A stretch of 64,000 nt of DNA from Scatosoma sp045588185 (GTDB lineage: Bacteria; Bacillota; Clostridia; Christensenellales; Borkfalkiaceae): NCBI GenBank assembly GCA_045588185.1, contig JAZNDR010000038.1:15640-79639 (forward strand), given 5' to 3'. The notes beneath the pieces are model-generated. The model did no database searches and was not told the origin of the DNA. It saw nothing but the letters and a program-made list of their open reading frames with translations. A program made the translations under genes and the position numbers. Positions 26,721 to 34,261 of this stretch are shown one piece after another; the first letter of the stretch is position 1, and every line of letters starts with the position of its first letter.

Positions 26721-26789
26721 AAAAATAGGGGTTACAAGTCTGTTAATCCTTATACTTAATTTTAGATTGGAAACGCAAGAAAAATTGAA

Positions 26790-26807
26790 TTGGAGCGAAA
26801 TTGGTGT
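26790..26807 (+). repeat. arm-site-like direct repeat, module C
   Basis: TTGGAGC (26790-26796) and TTGGTGT (26801-26807) form an imperfect repeat with the same 11-bp period, 20 nt before the GCTGAA hairpin of this module. Confidence 0.45.
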
Positions 26808-26856
26808 CCAAACGCTGAAATGCTTATAAATAAAGGGCTTCAGAAACACCAACATA

Positions 26857-26881
26857 GGTTCAAATCCAGCCAGTAGTTCCA
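26857..26881 (+). other. tRNA 3'-end-like remnant, candidate attachment core
   Basis: GGTTCAAATCC resembles a T-loop with its flanks. It is followed by 11 nt and a terminal CCA at 26879-26881, the spacing of a tRNA T arm, acceptor strand and CCA. The bases before it do not pair as a T stem, and no 5' tRNA half exists upstream. A perfect terminator follows at once, as after a real tRNA gene. This is what the far end of a tRNA-targeted integration would leave. Confidence 0.5.
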
Positions 26882-26917
26882 AAATAAAACAGTCGAAATA
26901 ATCGACTGTTTTATTTT
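26881..26917. terminator. perfect bidirectional terminator
   Basis: A 16-bp perfect inverted repeat (26881-26896 with 26902-26917, 5-nt loop) has A-rich left and T-rich right arms. It can stop transcription from either side, including that of the minus-strand tmcAL gene. Confidence 0.88.
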
Positions 26918-26943
26918 AATTTAGGTGGGAACCCTGTATTAGA

Positions 26944-28089
26944 TTAAATGAAAATGTTTCGCTTTACGTTTTTTGCAGGGTATAAAGCCGAATATATTTT
27001 TTCGGCAAAAATATCCTTTTGATAGCAGTTCAGGGCAACGCCCGATAATATATCTTCGTCGTGCGCACGCGTAAGCAACGGATACTCGCTTTCACTGATT
27101 GCAGATATTACCTCGCTGCGTTCTTTCTTCATCGCAAGTATTCGTAAATATAAAGGGGAAGAGAGTCCGTCGCGTATAAGTTTTTCGTCTATTTGTAATA
27201 AATTTTGTAATGCAATTCGCCGTATTCGTGAAGAAGTATATCTCGCCGAGGTAAGTGTTTCTACCAACGGTTCGCCTGTGCCCGCAACGCGTTTTAAGGC
27301 GTTTTCCAGACCTTCCGTGCAATCGCACACGCGCGCAATTTCTTCTGTTGAACGGGAAAGCAACGCGTATTTTTCCAAGGCTTCTAAGGAATTTTCTAAA
27401 CGTTTAGGTAAATCTTTTATAACAAAGTCGGGCAAGTTGCCGTCTGCGTTTTCCCCGTTTTTGATTGCCGTGCGGATAGCCGTGGCGGAAGAGAAATTCG
27501 ATTGTAAAAGCTCGTCGGAATATCCTGCTCCTTGTCGTTTTATAGGCAAAATAGAAATCTTCGACGATAAGGATAACAAGGCTTTCGTGTACTCCAATCC
27601 CAAAATATTATTAGGGGACGAAAGCATATCCAAAGGAATAAATCCCGCCCAAGCCTGCGTTCTTGCTTTCGCATAGCTTGTACCCGTAGCAATCAATTCT
27701 TTGATTTTATCCGATACCGATTTGGGCTCGTTGTTCAAATACCGCGCGGCGGAAATAAAAGAGAGTTTATCGGCGTTTTCCGCACCAAAACAAAGCGTAT
27801 CCACGGCGGGAATAGAAGATAAAAGCTTTACCGCGCCTTTGGCGAAAAGCTCGGCGTTTGCCGTTGCAAATACGGTAGGGAGTTCGATTACCGCGTCTGC
27901 CCCCGCTAAAACGGCGTGTTTTGCGCGCGTATACTTATCCATAATGGCAGATTCGCCCCGTTGAACGAAATTTCCGCTCATAACGCAAAGGACGGCGTCG
28001 GCGCGCGAAAGCGTGCGCGCTTGCTCAATATGCCACAAGTGCCCGTTATGGAAAGGATTATATTCGCAAATTATCGCGCAAATTTTCAT
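26944..28089 (-). CDS. tmcAL: tRNA(Met) cytidine acetate ligase (YlbM family)
   Basis: This 381-residue cytoplasmic protein makes N4-acetylcytidine at the wobble position of elongator tRNA-Met from acetate and ATP. The N terminus has the nucleotidyltransferase motif CEYNPFHNGHLWHIEQ (HxGH), followed by MSGNFVQRGE and VIELPTVFATANAELFA, all diagnostic. The frame is open 28 codons upstream, but ATG 28089 gives the exact family start (MKICAIICEYNPFHNG). It is divergent from pta-ackA, a neighbourhood common in Clostridia and sensible because both involve acetate activation. Confidence 0.95.
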   Translation of the reverse strand: MKICAIICEYNPFHNGHLWHIEQARTLSRADAVLCVMSGNFVQRGESAIMDKYTRAKHAVLAGADAVIELPTVFATANAELFAKGAVKLLSSIPAVDTLCFGAENADKLSFISAARYLNNEPKSVSDKIKELIATGTSYAKARTQAWAGFIPLDMLSSPNNILGLEYTKALLSLSSKISILPIKRQGAGYSDELLQSNFSSATAIRTAIKNGENADGNLPDFVIKDLPKRLENSLEALEKYALLSRSTEEIARVCDCTEGLENALKRVAGTGEPLVETLTSARYTSSRIRRIALQNLLQIDEKLIRDGLSSPLYLRILAMKKERSEVISAISESEYPLLTRAHDEDILSGVALNCYQKDIFAEKIYSALYPAKNVKRNIFI

Positions 28090-28107
28090 TTTATTTTCCC
28101 GATTTCC

Positions 28108-28136
28108 TTTACAATAAAAAAAATGTGTGCTATAAT
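28108..28136 (+). promoter_or_regulatory. promoter of pta-ackA
   Basis: TTTACA (28108-28113), a 17-bp spacer and TATAAT (28131-28136). This gives a leader of about 78 nt before pta. Confidence 0.85.
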
Positions 28137-28171
28137 TAAGATAATGGCAATAAATATTCTTGCTTGTTTCC

Positions 28172-28180
28172 ATTATACAC
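28172..28180 (-). promoter_or_regulatory. extended -10 promoter of tmcAL
   Basis: On the minus strand TGTATAAT reads from 28179 to 28172, a perfect -10 with TG extension and only a weak -35. It lies inside the pta leader, so the two divergent transcripts overlap. Confidence 0.5.
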
Positions 28181-28220
28181 GAAAAGAAAAAATAAATAAA
28201 GCGTTTTTGAGAGGTAAATT

Positions 28221-29219
28221 ATGAAGAACGTACTTGATGAAATTAAAAGTAAAGCAAAATCCCTTAATAAGACGATCGTGCTTTGCGAGGGCGAGGACGC
28301 GCGCGTGGTGAAAGCCGCAGCGGACGCAACGAAGGAAGGTATCGCAAAAATCGTCTTGCTTGGCAACGAAGCGCAGATCAAAGCCGCAAACCCCGATATT
28401 GATTTGACGGGCGTGGAAATCGTTGACCCGCTTACTTCGGAAAAACTGCCCGAATATAACGCGAAGCTTTGCGAGCTTCGCGCCTCCAAAGGTATGACGC
28501 CCGAGCAGGCGGCAAAGCTCCTTACCGACGGCACCTATTTCGGCGCAATGATGCTGAAAATGGGCGACGTGGACGGACTCGTTTCCGGTGCGTGCCATTC
28601 CACGGCAAACACCTTGCGTCCGGGGCTTCAAATTATTAAAACGGCAAAGGGCTGTTCTTCTGTTTCCAGCTTTAATCTTATGATTTGTCCTCCGCAGGGT
28701 AATCAGTATTGCCCCGACGGCTTGGTTGTTTTCGCCGATTGCGGTTTAAATCCCACGTATACCAGCGAAGGACTTGCCGATTGCGCTATCGCTACGGCAA
28801 ACTCCGCAAAAGCGATTGCGGGGATTGACCCGAAAGTGGCGATGCTCTCTTTCTCAACGAAAGGAAGCGCAAAGCACGACAACGTAACGATGGTTGCGGA
28901 AGCCGTTAAAATTGCGAAAGAAAAAGCGCCCGATTTAAAATTAGACGGCGAATTGCAATTCGACGCGGCGATCGTACCCTCCGTAGCGGCATTAAAGGCG
29001 CCTGAATCGGACGTTGCAGGAAAAGCAAACGTATTTATTTTCCCCGACTTACAGGCGGGCAATATCGGTTATAAAATTGCAGAACGCTTGGGCGGATTCA
29101 TGGCAGTAGGTCCTATTTGCCAAGGCTTCGCAAAACCCTTGAACGACCTTTCGCGCGGCTGTAAGCCCGATGATATCGTGGCGGCAGTTGCTATTACCGC
29201 GCTTCAAACACAGCTTTGA
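28221..29219 (+). CDS. pta: phosphate acetyltransferase
   Basis: This 332-residue enzyme converts acetyl-CoA and phosphate to acetyl phosphate. It is the short (single catalytic domain) form. Diagnostic segments include LCEGEDARVVKAA, VSGACHSTANTLRPGLQ and the C-terminal VFIFPDLQAGNIGYK and GPICQGFAKPLNDLSRG. It lies 18 nt upstream of ackA, so the pair makes ATP and acetate from acetyl-CoA. Ribosome site GAGAGG; start fits the family. Confidence 0.97.
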   Translation: MKNVLDEIKSKAKSLNKTIVLCEGEDARVVKAAADATKEGIAKIVLLGNEAQIKAANPDIDLTGVEIVDPLTSEKLPEYNAKLCELRASKGMTPEQAAKLLTDGTYFGAMMLKMGDVDGLVSGACHSTANTLRPGLQIIKTAKGCSSVSSFNLMICPPQGNQYCPDGLVVFADCGLNPTYTSEGLADCAIATANSAKAIAGIDPKVAMLSFSTKGSAKHDNVTMVAEAVKIAKEKAPDLKLDGELQFDAAIVPSVAALKAPESDVAGKANVFIFPDLQAGNIGYKIAERLGGFMAVGPICQGFAKPLNDLSRGCKPDDIVAAVAITALQTQL

Positions 29220-29237
29220 TTTTTAAGAGGTAAACGT

Positions 29238-30431
29238 ATGAAAGTTCTTGTTATCAATTCGGGGAGTTCTTCCCTCAAATACCAACTTATTGATATGGAA
29301 ACCGAGGGCGTTATTGCAAAAGGCACTTGCGAGCGTATCGGTATCGCAGGTTCGCGCCTGATACATAAGGCAAAGGGCGAAGAAACGATTATCGAGCAGG
29401 ATATGCCCACGCATAACGAAGCGGTTGCGCTTGTTTTAAAGGCGTTGACGGACGGAAAAACGGGTGTTATTTCCTCTATGGAAGAGATTGACGCGGTGGG
29501 ACACCGCGCCGTTGCTTCGGGTGAAATCTTCAAAAAGACTACGCTCGTCACGGACGAAACGATGAAGCTTATGGAAGAAATCAAAGACCTTGCGCCTTTA
29601 CATAATCCTGCGGCGATCATTGGTGTAAACGCTTGCAGAAAAGCTATGCCCAATACGCCCATGGCACTCGTGTTCGATACGAGCTTCCATTTCACGATGC
29701 CCGATTATGCGTATATGTACGCAATTGATTATGCGCATTACGAAAAATATAAAATCCGCCGGTACGGCTTCCACGGTACGAGCCATAAGTTCGTTTCGGG
29801 CGAAGCGGCGAAGTATTTGGGTAAAAAGCCCGAAGAACTCAAAATCGTTACCTGCCATCTTGGCAACGGCTCGTCCATTACCGCGGTGGACGGCGGTAAG
29901 AGTGTAGATACCTCCATGGGCTTTACCCCGCTTGCGGGCGTTCCTATGGGTACGCGTAGCGGCGATATTGATACCGCGGCGGCTGAATATCTTGCTAAAA
30001 AAGAGGGAATGGATATCTCCGGGGCACTTACCTATCTCAATAAAAAGTGCGGTATGGCGGGCGTTTCGGGCGTTTCCAGCGACTTCCGCGATTTAACGAA
30101 AGCGGCGGACGAGGGGAACAAACGCGCGAAACTTGCGCTTGATTTGTTCTCGTATTCCTGTAAAAAGTACGTGGGCGCGTATGCCGCGGCGATGAACGGC
30201 GTGGATTGTATCGTGTTCACGGCGGGCGTTGGGGAAAACACTCCTTGCGTACGCGAAGCAATTTGTGAAAATATGCAGTATTTGGGCTTGGAAATCGACA
30301 AAGAGAAAAATCTTGAAAAGAATAACGGGGCAATCCGCGATATCACGGGAAAGAACTCCAAAGTTAAGGTTTTAATCATTCCGACCAACGAAGAACTGGT
30401 AATTGCAAGAGAAACAGTAGAATTATTGTAA
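29238..30431 (+). CDS. ackA: acetate kinase
   Basis: This 397-residue enzyme transfers phosphate from acetyl phosphate to ADP. It shows the ASKHA-fold start VLVINSGSSSLKYQL, the signature RRYGFHGTSHKFVS, and the nucleotide-binding segments HLGNGSSITA and FTAGVGENTP. Length is normal for the family (about 400). It is co-transcribed with pta and gives the main fermentative substrate-level ATP of anaerobes. Confidence 0.98.
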   Translation: MKVLVINSGSSSLKYQLIDMETEGVIAKGTCERIGIAGSRLIHKAKGEETIIEQDMPTHNEAVALVLKALTDGKTGVISSMEEIDAVGHRAVASGEIFKKTTLVTDETMKLMEEIKDLAPLHNPAAIIGVNACRKAMPNTPMALVFDTSFHFTMPDYAYMYAIDYAHYEKYKIRRYGFHGTSHKFVSGEAAKYLGKKPEELKIVTCHLGNGSSITAVDGGKSVDTSMGFTPLAGVPMGTRSGDIDTAAAEYLAKKEGMDISGALTYLNKKCGMAGVSGVSSDFRDLTKAADEGNKRAKLALDLFSYSCKKYVGAYAAAMNGVDCIVFTAGVGENTPCVREAICENMQYLGLEIDKEKNLEKNNGAIRDITGKNSKVKVLIIPTNEELVIARETVELL

Positions 30432-30459
30432 AAAATCGGAAAATTCATCGAAAAAAAAG

Positions 30460-30488
30460 TTGACAAAGTCGTAGAAATATACTATACT
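30460..30488 (+). promoter_or_regulatory. promoter of yceD-rpmF
   Basis: Perfect TTGACA (30460-30465), a 17-bp spacer, TATACT (30483-30488). It lies just after ackA, so this pair can be transcribed independently of acetate genes. Confidence 0.88.
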
Positions 30489-30503
30489 TGAAAGGCTGGT
30501 TTT

Positions 30504-30905
30504 ATGATGACTATCGATATAAGAAAGCTCAACGCACAAAAAAAGTATTCGGGCGATATGGAATTTGAGTATACCGCGCCTGAAAACTTGATAGATATTC
30601 CGTTTGTAAAATTCGCAACGCCCGTCAAGGTAAAGTTTTCTTACGAGCTTTACGAAGACGATTCCTTGGAAATCCGAGGCACGGTTTCTTACCGTATCGA
30701 GGGACAATGTTCCAGATGCTTAAAGGAAGCCTCGCAGGAAATCGAGGGTGAGTTGGACGCTTATTTTCAGCCGTTCAAGGATTGCGAGGATTATTCCTAT
30801 TGCAACGGAATCGTCGATTTAAAGAAAGCGGTGGAAGAAGCCGTAATGGCAAGCTTACCGTTCACGCTTTCCTGCGGCGACGGGTGCGAGGGGATATCTT
30901 TTTAG
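30504..30905 (+). CDS. yceD: YceD/DUF177 family protein
   Basis: This 133-residue protein is of the DUF177 family, found before rpmF across bacteria and linked to 23S rRNA or L32 accumulation. It carries the usual cysteines: CSRC near residue 72 and a C-terminal CGDGCEG. It begins only about 10 nt after the expected transcription start, so the leader is very short; the second ATG at 30507 is an alternative. It forms a transcription unit with rpmF. Confidence 0.9.
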   Translation: MMTIDIRKLNAQKKYSGDMEFEYTAPENLIDIPFVKFATPVKVKFSYELYEDDSLEIRGTVSYRIEGQCSRCLKEASQEIEGELDAYFQPFKDCEDYSYCNGIVDLKKAVEEAVMASLPFTLSCGDGCEGISF

Positions 30906-30952
30906 ATAAATCGGCAAATAAAATCAAAAGAATTAAAACGTGAGGTGTTAAT

Positions 30953-31141
30953 ATGGCAGTACCTAAGAGCAAGCAATCGAAGAGCAGAACGAATAAGAGA
31001 TTCGCAAACTACAAAGCGACCGCAGCTACGCTTGCGGAATGCCCTCATTGCCACGAATTGAAGCAAGCGCACACCGTTTGCAAAAATTGCGGCTACTATG
31101 ACGGCAAAGAAGTCGTTGCACAGAAAGAAGAAAGCAAATAA
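30953..31141 (+). CDS. rpmF: 50S ribosomal protein L32
   Basis: This 62-residue L32 has the usual start MAVPKSKQSKSRTNKR and a zinc ribbon with two CxxC pairs (CPHC, CKNC), so it is the zinc-binding form. It has a GAGGTG ribosome site. A terminator lies 22 nt after the stop. The downstream fatty-acid genes often found after rpmF are absent. Confidence 0.98.
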   Translation: MAVPKSKQSKSRTNKRFANYKATAATLAECPHCHELKQAHTVCKNCGYYDGKEVVAQKEESK

Positions 31142-31162
31142 TTCGTCTATGCAAATACATCA

Positions 31163-31191
31163 GACGGGAAGCGAAAAGCTCCCGTCTTTTT
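31163..31191 (+). terminator. terminator after rpmF
   Basis: GACGGG plus AGC pair with GCT plus CCCGTC (one bulged A), followed by five T. Confidence 0.88.
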
Positions 31192-31223
31192 GCGTTACAA
31201 ACCAATTTATGGAATTGCAATAA

Positions 31224-31239
31224 ATTAACCGCGGTTAAT
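31224..31239. promoter_or_regulatory. 16-bp perfect palindrome, candidate operator for copA
   Basis: ATTAACCGCGGTTAAT is perfectly symmetric and lies 11 bp upstream of the -35 of the copA promoter. This place and symmetry fit a dimeric repressor or activator site. It does not match the TACAnnTGTA box of CopY. The ArsR-type regulator downstream is one candidate binder. Confidence 0.5.
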
Positions 31240-31250
31240 ATTCGTTTTGC

Positions 31251-31280
31251 TTGACAAAGCGGTTCTTTTTATAGTATAAT
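31251..31280 (+). promoter_or_regulatory. promoter of copA
   Basis: Perfect TTGACA (31251-31256), an 18-bp spacer and perfect TATAAT (31275-31280). Confidence 0.87.
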
Positions 31281-31330
31281 AAACAAGAACGAAAGGGGAT
31301 TGTCTGTCGTTTGGCGGGCGAGGAGAAAGC

Positions 31331-33763
31331 ATGAAAGAAAAGTATAGCGTTACGGGTATGACCTGCGCGGCGTGTTCGGCGGGGATAGAAAGAACGGTAA
31401 AAAAATTAGAGGGAATACAAAGCGCGGACGTTTCGCTGATGGGCGAATGTATGACGGTGGAATACGACGAAACGCTTTTGACGAAAGAACGGATTTTTTC
31501 CGCCGTTCTCGGGCTGGGTTACGGTATCGGCGATTTCGATGAAGACGTTTTAAAAGAACGTAAGCCGCAGCCAGACAAATTAAAGAAGCGGTTTATATTG
31601 TCGCTCGTTTTTTTGTTACCGCTTATGTATTTTTCGATGGGCGGAATGATTTTTCTTCCGCAACCGTCCGAAGTTGTTTCCGTGAGTTTACAAATGGTTT
31701 TGGCACTCGCGGTAATCGTCGTTGATTTTAAATTCTTCACAAACGGCACGAAAGCGCTTATAAAACGCGCGCCGAATATGGACACGCTCGTGGCGATGGG
31801 TTCGGGTGTTTCTTTCCTGTATAGCTTGGTCTATACGGTATTGTTGTACGCGGGCAAGGTTTCGCACGTGCATATGTTCTACGAATCAGCGGCTATGATT
31901 TTGGCACTCGTTACGCTCGGTAAATGGTTAGAAGAAAAATCCAAGCGGAAAACGGGCGATGAAATTGAAAAACTCATCAAGCTCATGCCCAATACCGTTA
32001 CGGTAGAAAAGAACGGGGCGACGGTCAAAACGGCTTTTTCCGATTTACAGGTCGGCGATATCCTTATCGTCAAACAGGGGGAATATATCCCCGTTGACGG
32101 TAAGATAATAGAAGGCAAAGCGTTTATCGACCGCGCGGCAATCACGGGCGAAAGTATGCCTGTCGAGGTACAAGAGGGAGATAGTATAACGGGTGCGGAT
32201 ATCGTGAAAAGCGGTTTTATAAAAGTCCTCGCCGAGCGAGTAGGCGTAGATACCACGCTTTCGCAAATCGTGAAAATGGTGAAAGAGGCGGGAGCAAGTA
32301 AAGCACCCATTCAGAAAACCGCCGATAAGATTTCGGGGATTTTCGTACCGGCGGTAACGCTTATTGCCGTAATCACCTTTTTCGTATGGCTTCTTATCGA
32401 ACGCAATATTGCGACGGCGGCAAATTATGCCATAAGCGTGCTCGTTATTTCCTGCCCCTGCTCGTTGGGACTTGCCACGCCCGTGGCGGTAATGGCGGCG
32501 ACTGGTCGGGGTATGTCGCTCGGTATTTTATACAAGGACGCCGAGGCGTTGCAAAAAGCAAAGGATATCAACTGTGTATTGCTCGACAAAACGGCTACGC
32601 TTACAATCGGGCAACCCAAAGTAACCGATTTTGAACTTGTAAACGGCGAAGAAGCGGAAGCTTTAAGCCTTGCCGCGGCAATCGAAGCACACTCCAATCA
32701 CCCGATAGCCGAATGTGTGCGCGCTTTTGCGGAGTCAAAAACGGATATATCTTCGCTTCCGCAAACGGAAGATTACGAATATGAAACGGGGAAAGGCGCA
32801 AAAGCCTCGCGGAACGACGAACGGTATTTGTTGGGAAATAGAAGACTGCTTGGAAAAATTGCTGAAAAAGAAGCGTATTCTTACGAGAAGAAGTATTCCG
32901 AGCAGGGAAAAACCGTCGTGTTTTTAACGAACGAAAAGCAATTGCTTGCCGTTTTTGCGATTGCCGATACGCTCAAAGCGGAAAGCGCTTCGGCTGTAAT
33001 GGCGTTGAAAGAAAAAAATATTCGCGTGGCAATGTTGACGGGCGACAATGAAAGAGTGGCGCAAGCGATAGCAAAAGAAGCGGGAATAGACGAATATTTC
33101 GCCGAAGCGTTACCCAAAGACAAAGCGGACGCGGTGGAAAGAGTGCGTTCCGTCGGCGGTTTTGTGGCGATGGTCGGGGACGGTATCAACGACAGTCCTG
33201 CACTCAAAGCCGCGGATATCGGTGTGGCGATGGGGAACGGCACGGACGTGGCGATAGACAGTGCGGACGTCGTGCTTTCCCGCGGGGATATCGCGCTTGT
33301 CGGGACAATGATTGAATTGAGCAAAGCAACGGTAAAGAATATCCACCAAAATTTGTTTTGGGCGTTCTTTTATAATTGCGTGGCGATTCCCGTGGCGGCG
33401 GGCGTGTTTGCCTTTCTCGGATTGACGCTCAACCCTATGATCGGGGCGGCGTGTATGAGTTTAAGCTCGCTGTTCGTGGTTACGAACGCATTGCGATTGA
33501 CAAGATTTCATAAAAAACAACAACAAGAAAACGGTATAAAGGAGAATGAAACGATGAAAAAGACGATGAAAATTGAGGGTATGATGTGTCAGCATTGCGT
33601 GGCGCACGTAACGAAAGCGCTGCAAGGCGTTGCGGGCGTTGCCGAAGTGGAAGTCAACCTTAAAAAGAAAACGGCGACGGTAGAATTAAGCGAGGCGGTC
33701 GCGGACGAAAGCTTGACGGCGGCTGTAACGGAAGCGGGCTACGAAGTGAAGAAGATTTCATAA
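31331..33763 (+). CDS. copA: copper-exporting P1B-type ATPase with C-terminal CopZ-like domain
   Basis: This 810-residue membrane ATPase pumps Cu(I) out of the cell. The order is: N-terminal heavy-metal domain (GMTCAAC), first helices, actuator TGESMPV, CPC metal site (SCPCSLGLATP), phosphorylation loop, the HP motif (SNHPIAE) and the hinge GDGINDSPAL. The phosphorylation site reads DKTATLT instead of DKTGTLT. Unusually a second heavy-metal domain (GMMCQHC) is attached at the C terminus, after about residue 740, where a separate copper chaperone CopZ would normally be encoded. An internal ribosome site and ATG lie at that junction. An ArsR-family gene follows. Confidence 0.93.
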   Translation: MKEKYSVTGMTCAACSAGIERTVKKLEGIQSADVSLMGECMTVEYDETLLTKERIFSAVLGLGYGIGDFDEDVLKERKPQPDKLKKRFILSLVFLLPLMYFSMGGMIFLPQPSEVVSVSLQMVLALAVIVVDFKFFTNGTKALIKRAPNMDTLVAMGSGVSFLYSLVYTVLLYAGKVSHVHMFYESAAMILALVTLGKWLEEKSKRKTGDEIEKLIKLMPNTVTVEKNGATVKTAFSDLQVGDILIVKQGEYIPVDGKIIEGKAFIDRAAITGESMPVEVQEGDSITGADIVKSGFIKVLAERVGVDTTLSQIVKMVKEAGASKAPIQKTADKISGIFVPAVTLIAVITFFVWLLIERNIATAANYAISVLVISCPCSLGLATPVAVMAATGRGMSLGILYKDAEALQKAKDINCVLLDKTATLTIGQPKVTDFELVNGEEAEALSLAAAIEAHSNHPIAECVRAFAESKTDISSLPQTEDYEYETGKGAKASRNDERYLLGNRRLLGKIAEKEAYSYEKKYSEQGKTVVFLTNEKQLLAVFAIADTLKAESASAVMALKEKNIRVAMLTGDNERVAQAIAKEAGIDEYFAEALPKDKADAVERVRSVGGFVAMVGDGINDSPALKAADIGVAMGNGTDVAIDSADVVLSRGDIALVGTMIELSKATVKNIHQNLFWAFFYNCVAIPVAAGVFAFLGLTLNPMIGAACMSLSSLFVVTNALRLTRFHKKQQQENGIKENETMKKTMKIEGMMCQHCVAHVTKALQGVAGVAEVEVNLKKKTATVELSEAVADESLTAAVTEAGYEVKKIS
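33538..33556 (+). promoter_or_regulatory. internal ribosome binding site and in-frame start inside copA
   Basis: AAAGGAG at 33538-33544 is followed after 9 nt by ATG 33554, which is in the copA frame (codon 742). A nearer ATG at 33546 is out of frame. This would allow separate synthesis of the terminal domain. Confidence 0.6.
33554..33763 (+). CDS. possible internally initiated CopZ-like copper chaperone
   Basis: From the internal ATG the product would be 69 residues, MKKTMKIEGMMCQHC to the copA stop. This is exactly the size and start of free CopZ proteins (metal site CQHC). It shares the frame with copA, so it would be made beside the full-length pump, comparable in outcome to the separate chaperone made from E. 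coli copA by frameshifting. Translation from here is inferred from the ribosome site only. Confidence 0.45.
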   Translation: MKKTMKIEGMMCQHCVAHVTKALQGVAGVAEVEVNLKKKTATVELSEAVADESLTAAVTEAGYEVKKIS

Positions 33764-33862
33764 GCCTCGACAAAATGACAGAATTTATGACAAAATAAAA
33801 CGGAAAACGATTTGCGCCGTATGCTATCATATTCTCAATGAAACATATTAGGAGAGATTCAT

Positions 33863-34201
33863 ATGTCGCAAATGTTACTGCTTGATAAACGCACGCAAAG
33901 TCTGATAGAGGATTACGTTCCACAAGGAGATATCCTCGAAGGCGTTGTGTGCTTTTTTTCCGTTTTTTCCGATTATACGCGAGTCAAAATTTTGTCCGCG
34001 CTTGCTATCAGCGAATTGTGCGTAACCGATCTTTCAAGACTATTAGATATCAATCAAACGACGGTGTCGCATCAGCTTCGTTACTTAAAAAGCGCAGGAA
34101 TCGTGCGCAGTGTTCGGCAGGGTAAAATCGTGTTTTACAGCCTCGCTGACGACTCTATCAACGACGTTTTATTAAAAGGAATAGAGTTTTTGGGTTGCTA
34201 A
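33863..34201 (+). CDS. ArsR/SmtB-family transcriptional repressor
   Basis: This 112-residue winged-helix regulator has the ArsR DNA-binding helix (TDLSRLLDINQTTVSHQLRY). ELCVTDL resembles the metal-binding ELCVCDL of this family but keeps only one cysteine there; the only other cysteines are near residue 30 and the C terminus, so metal sensing is uncertain. It sits about 100 bp after copA on the same strand and has an AGGAGAG ribosome site. It may control copA, although copper operons usually use CsoR or CopY. No clear promoter of its own was assigned in the 99-bp gap. Confidence 0.88.
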   Translation: MSQMLLLDKRTQSLIEDYVPQGDILEGVVCFFSVFSDYTRVKILSALAISELCVTDLSRLLDINQTTVSHQLRYLKSAGIVRSVRQGKIVFYSLADDSINDVLLKGIEFLGC

Positions 34202-34224
34202 ACGAGAAAAACTCTTTTATTTCC

Positions 34225-34253
34225 TTGCAAAATTGCTTGATTTGGTATATAAT
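34225..34253 (+). promoter_or_regulatory. promoter of uvrC, with start site at the start codon
   Basis: TTGCAA (34225-34230), a 17-bp spacer and TATAAT (34248-34253) predict transcription from about 34259-34261. The uvrC ATG is at 34262. Confidence 0.82.
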
Positions 34254-34261
34254 AATAGCGT

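Larger units (their letters stand above)
26474..26943. other. gene-free stretch with three stacked attachment-site-like modules
   Basis: This 470-bp interval has no supported gene. It contains three consecutive modules of the same layout: an 11-bp-spaced direct repeat (starts 26514, 26650 and 26790), then a hairpin built on a GCTGAA-type sequence (about 26549, 26680 and 26810). The first two modules then carry a shared 13-nt block (26605-26617 and 26740-26752), and the third carries a tRNA-3'-end-like block (26857-26881). This is the layout expected next to tyrosine-recombinase attachment sites. No recombinase gene is present in the window. The interval ends with a strong terminator. Confidence 0.6.

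Noticed and set aside
26841..26881. A complete tRNA gene
   Set aside because: Only a T-loop-like block, 3' strand and CCA are present; there is no 5' acceptor strand, D arm or anticodon arm.
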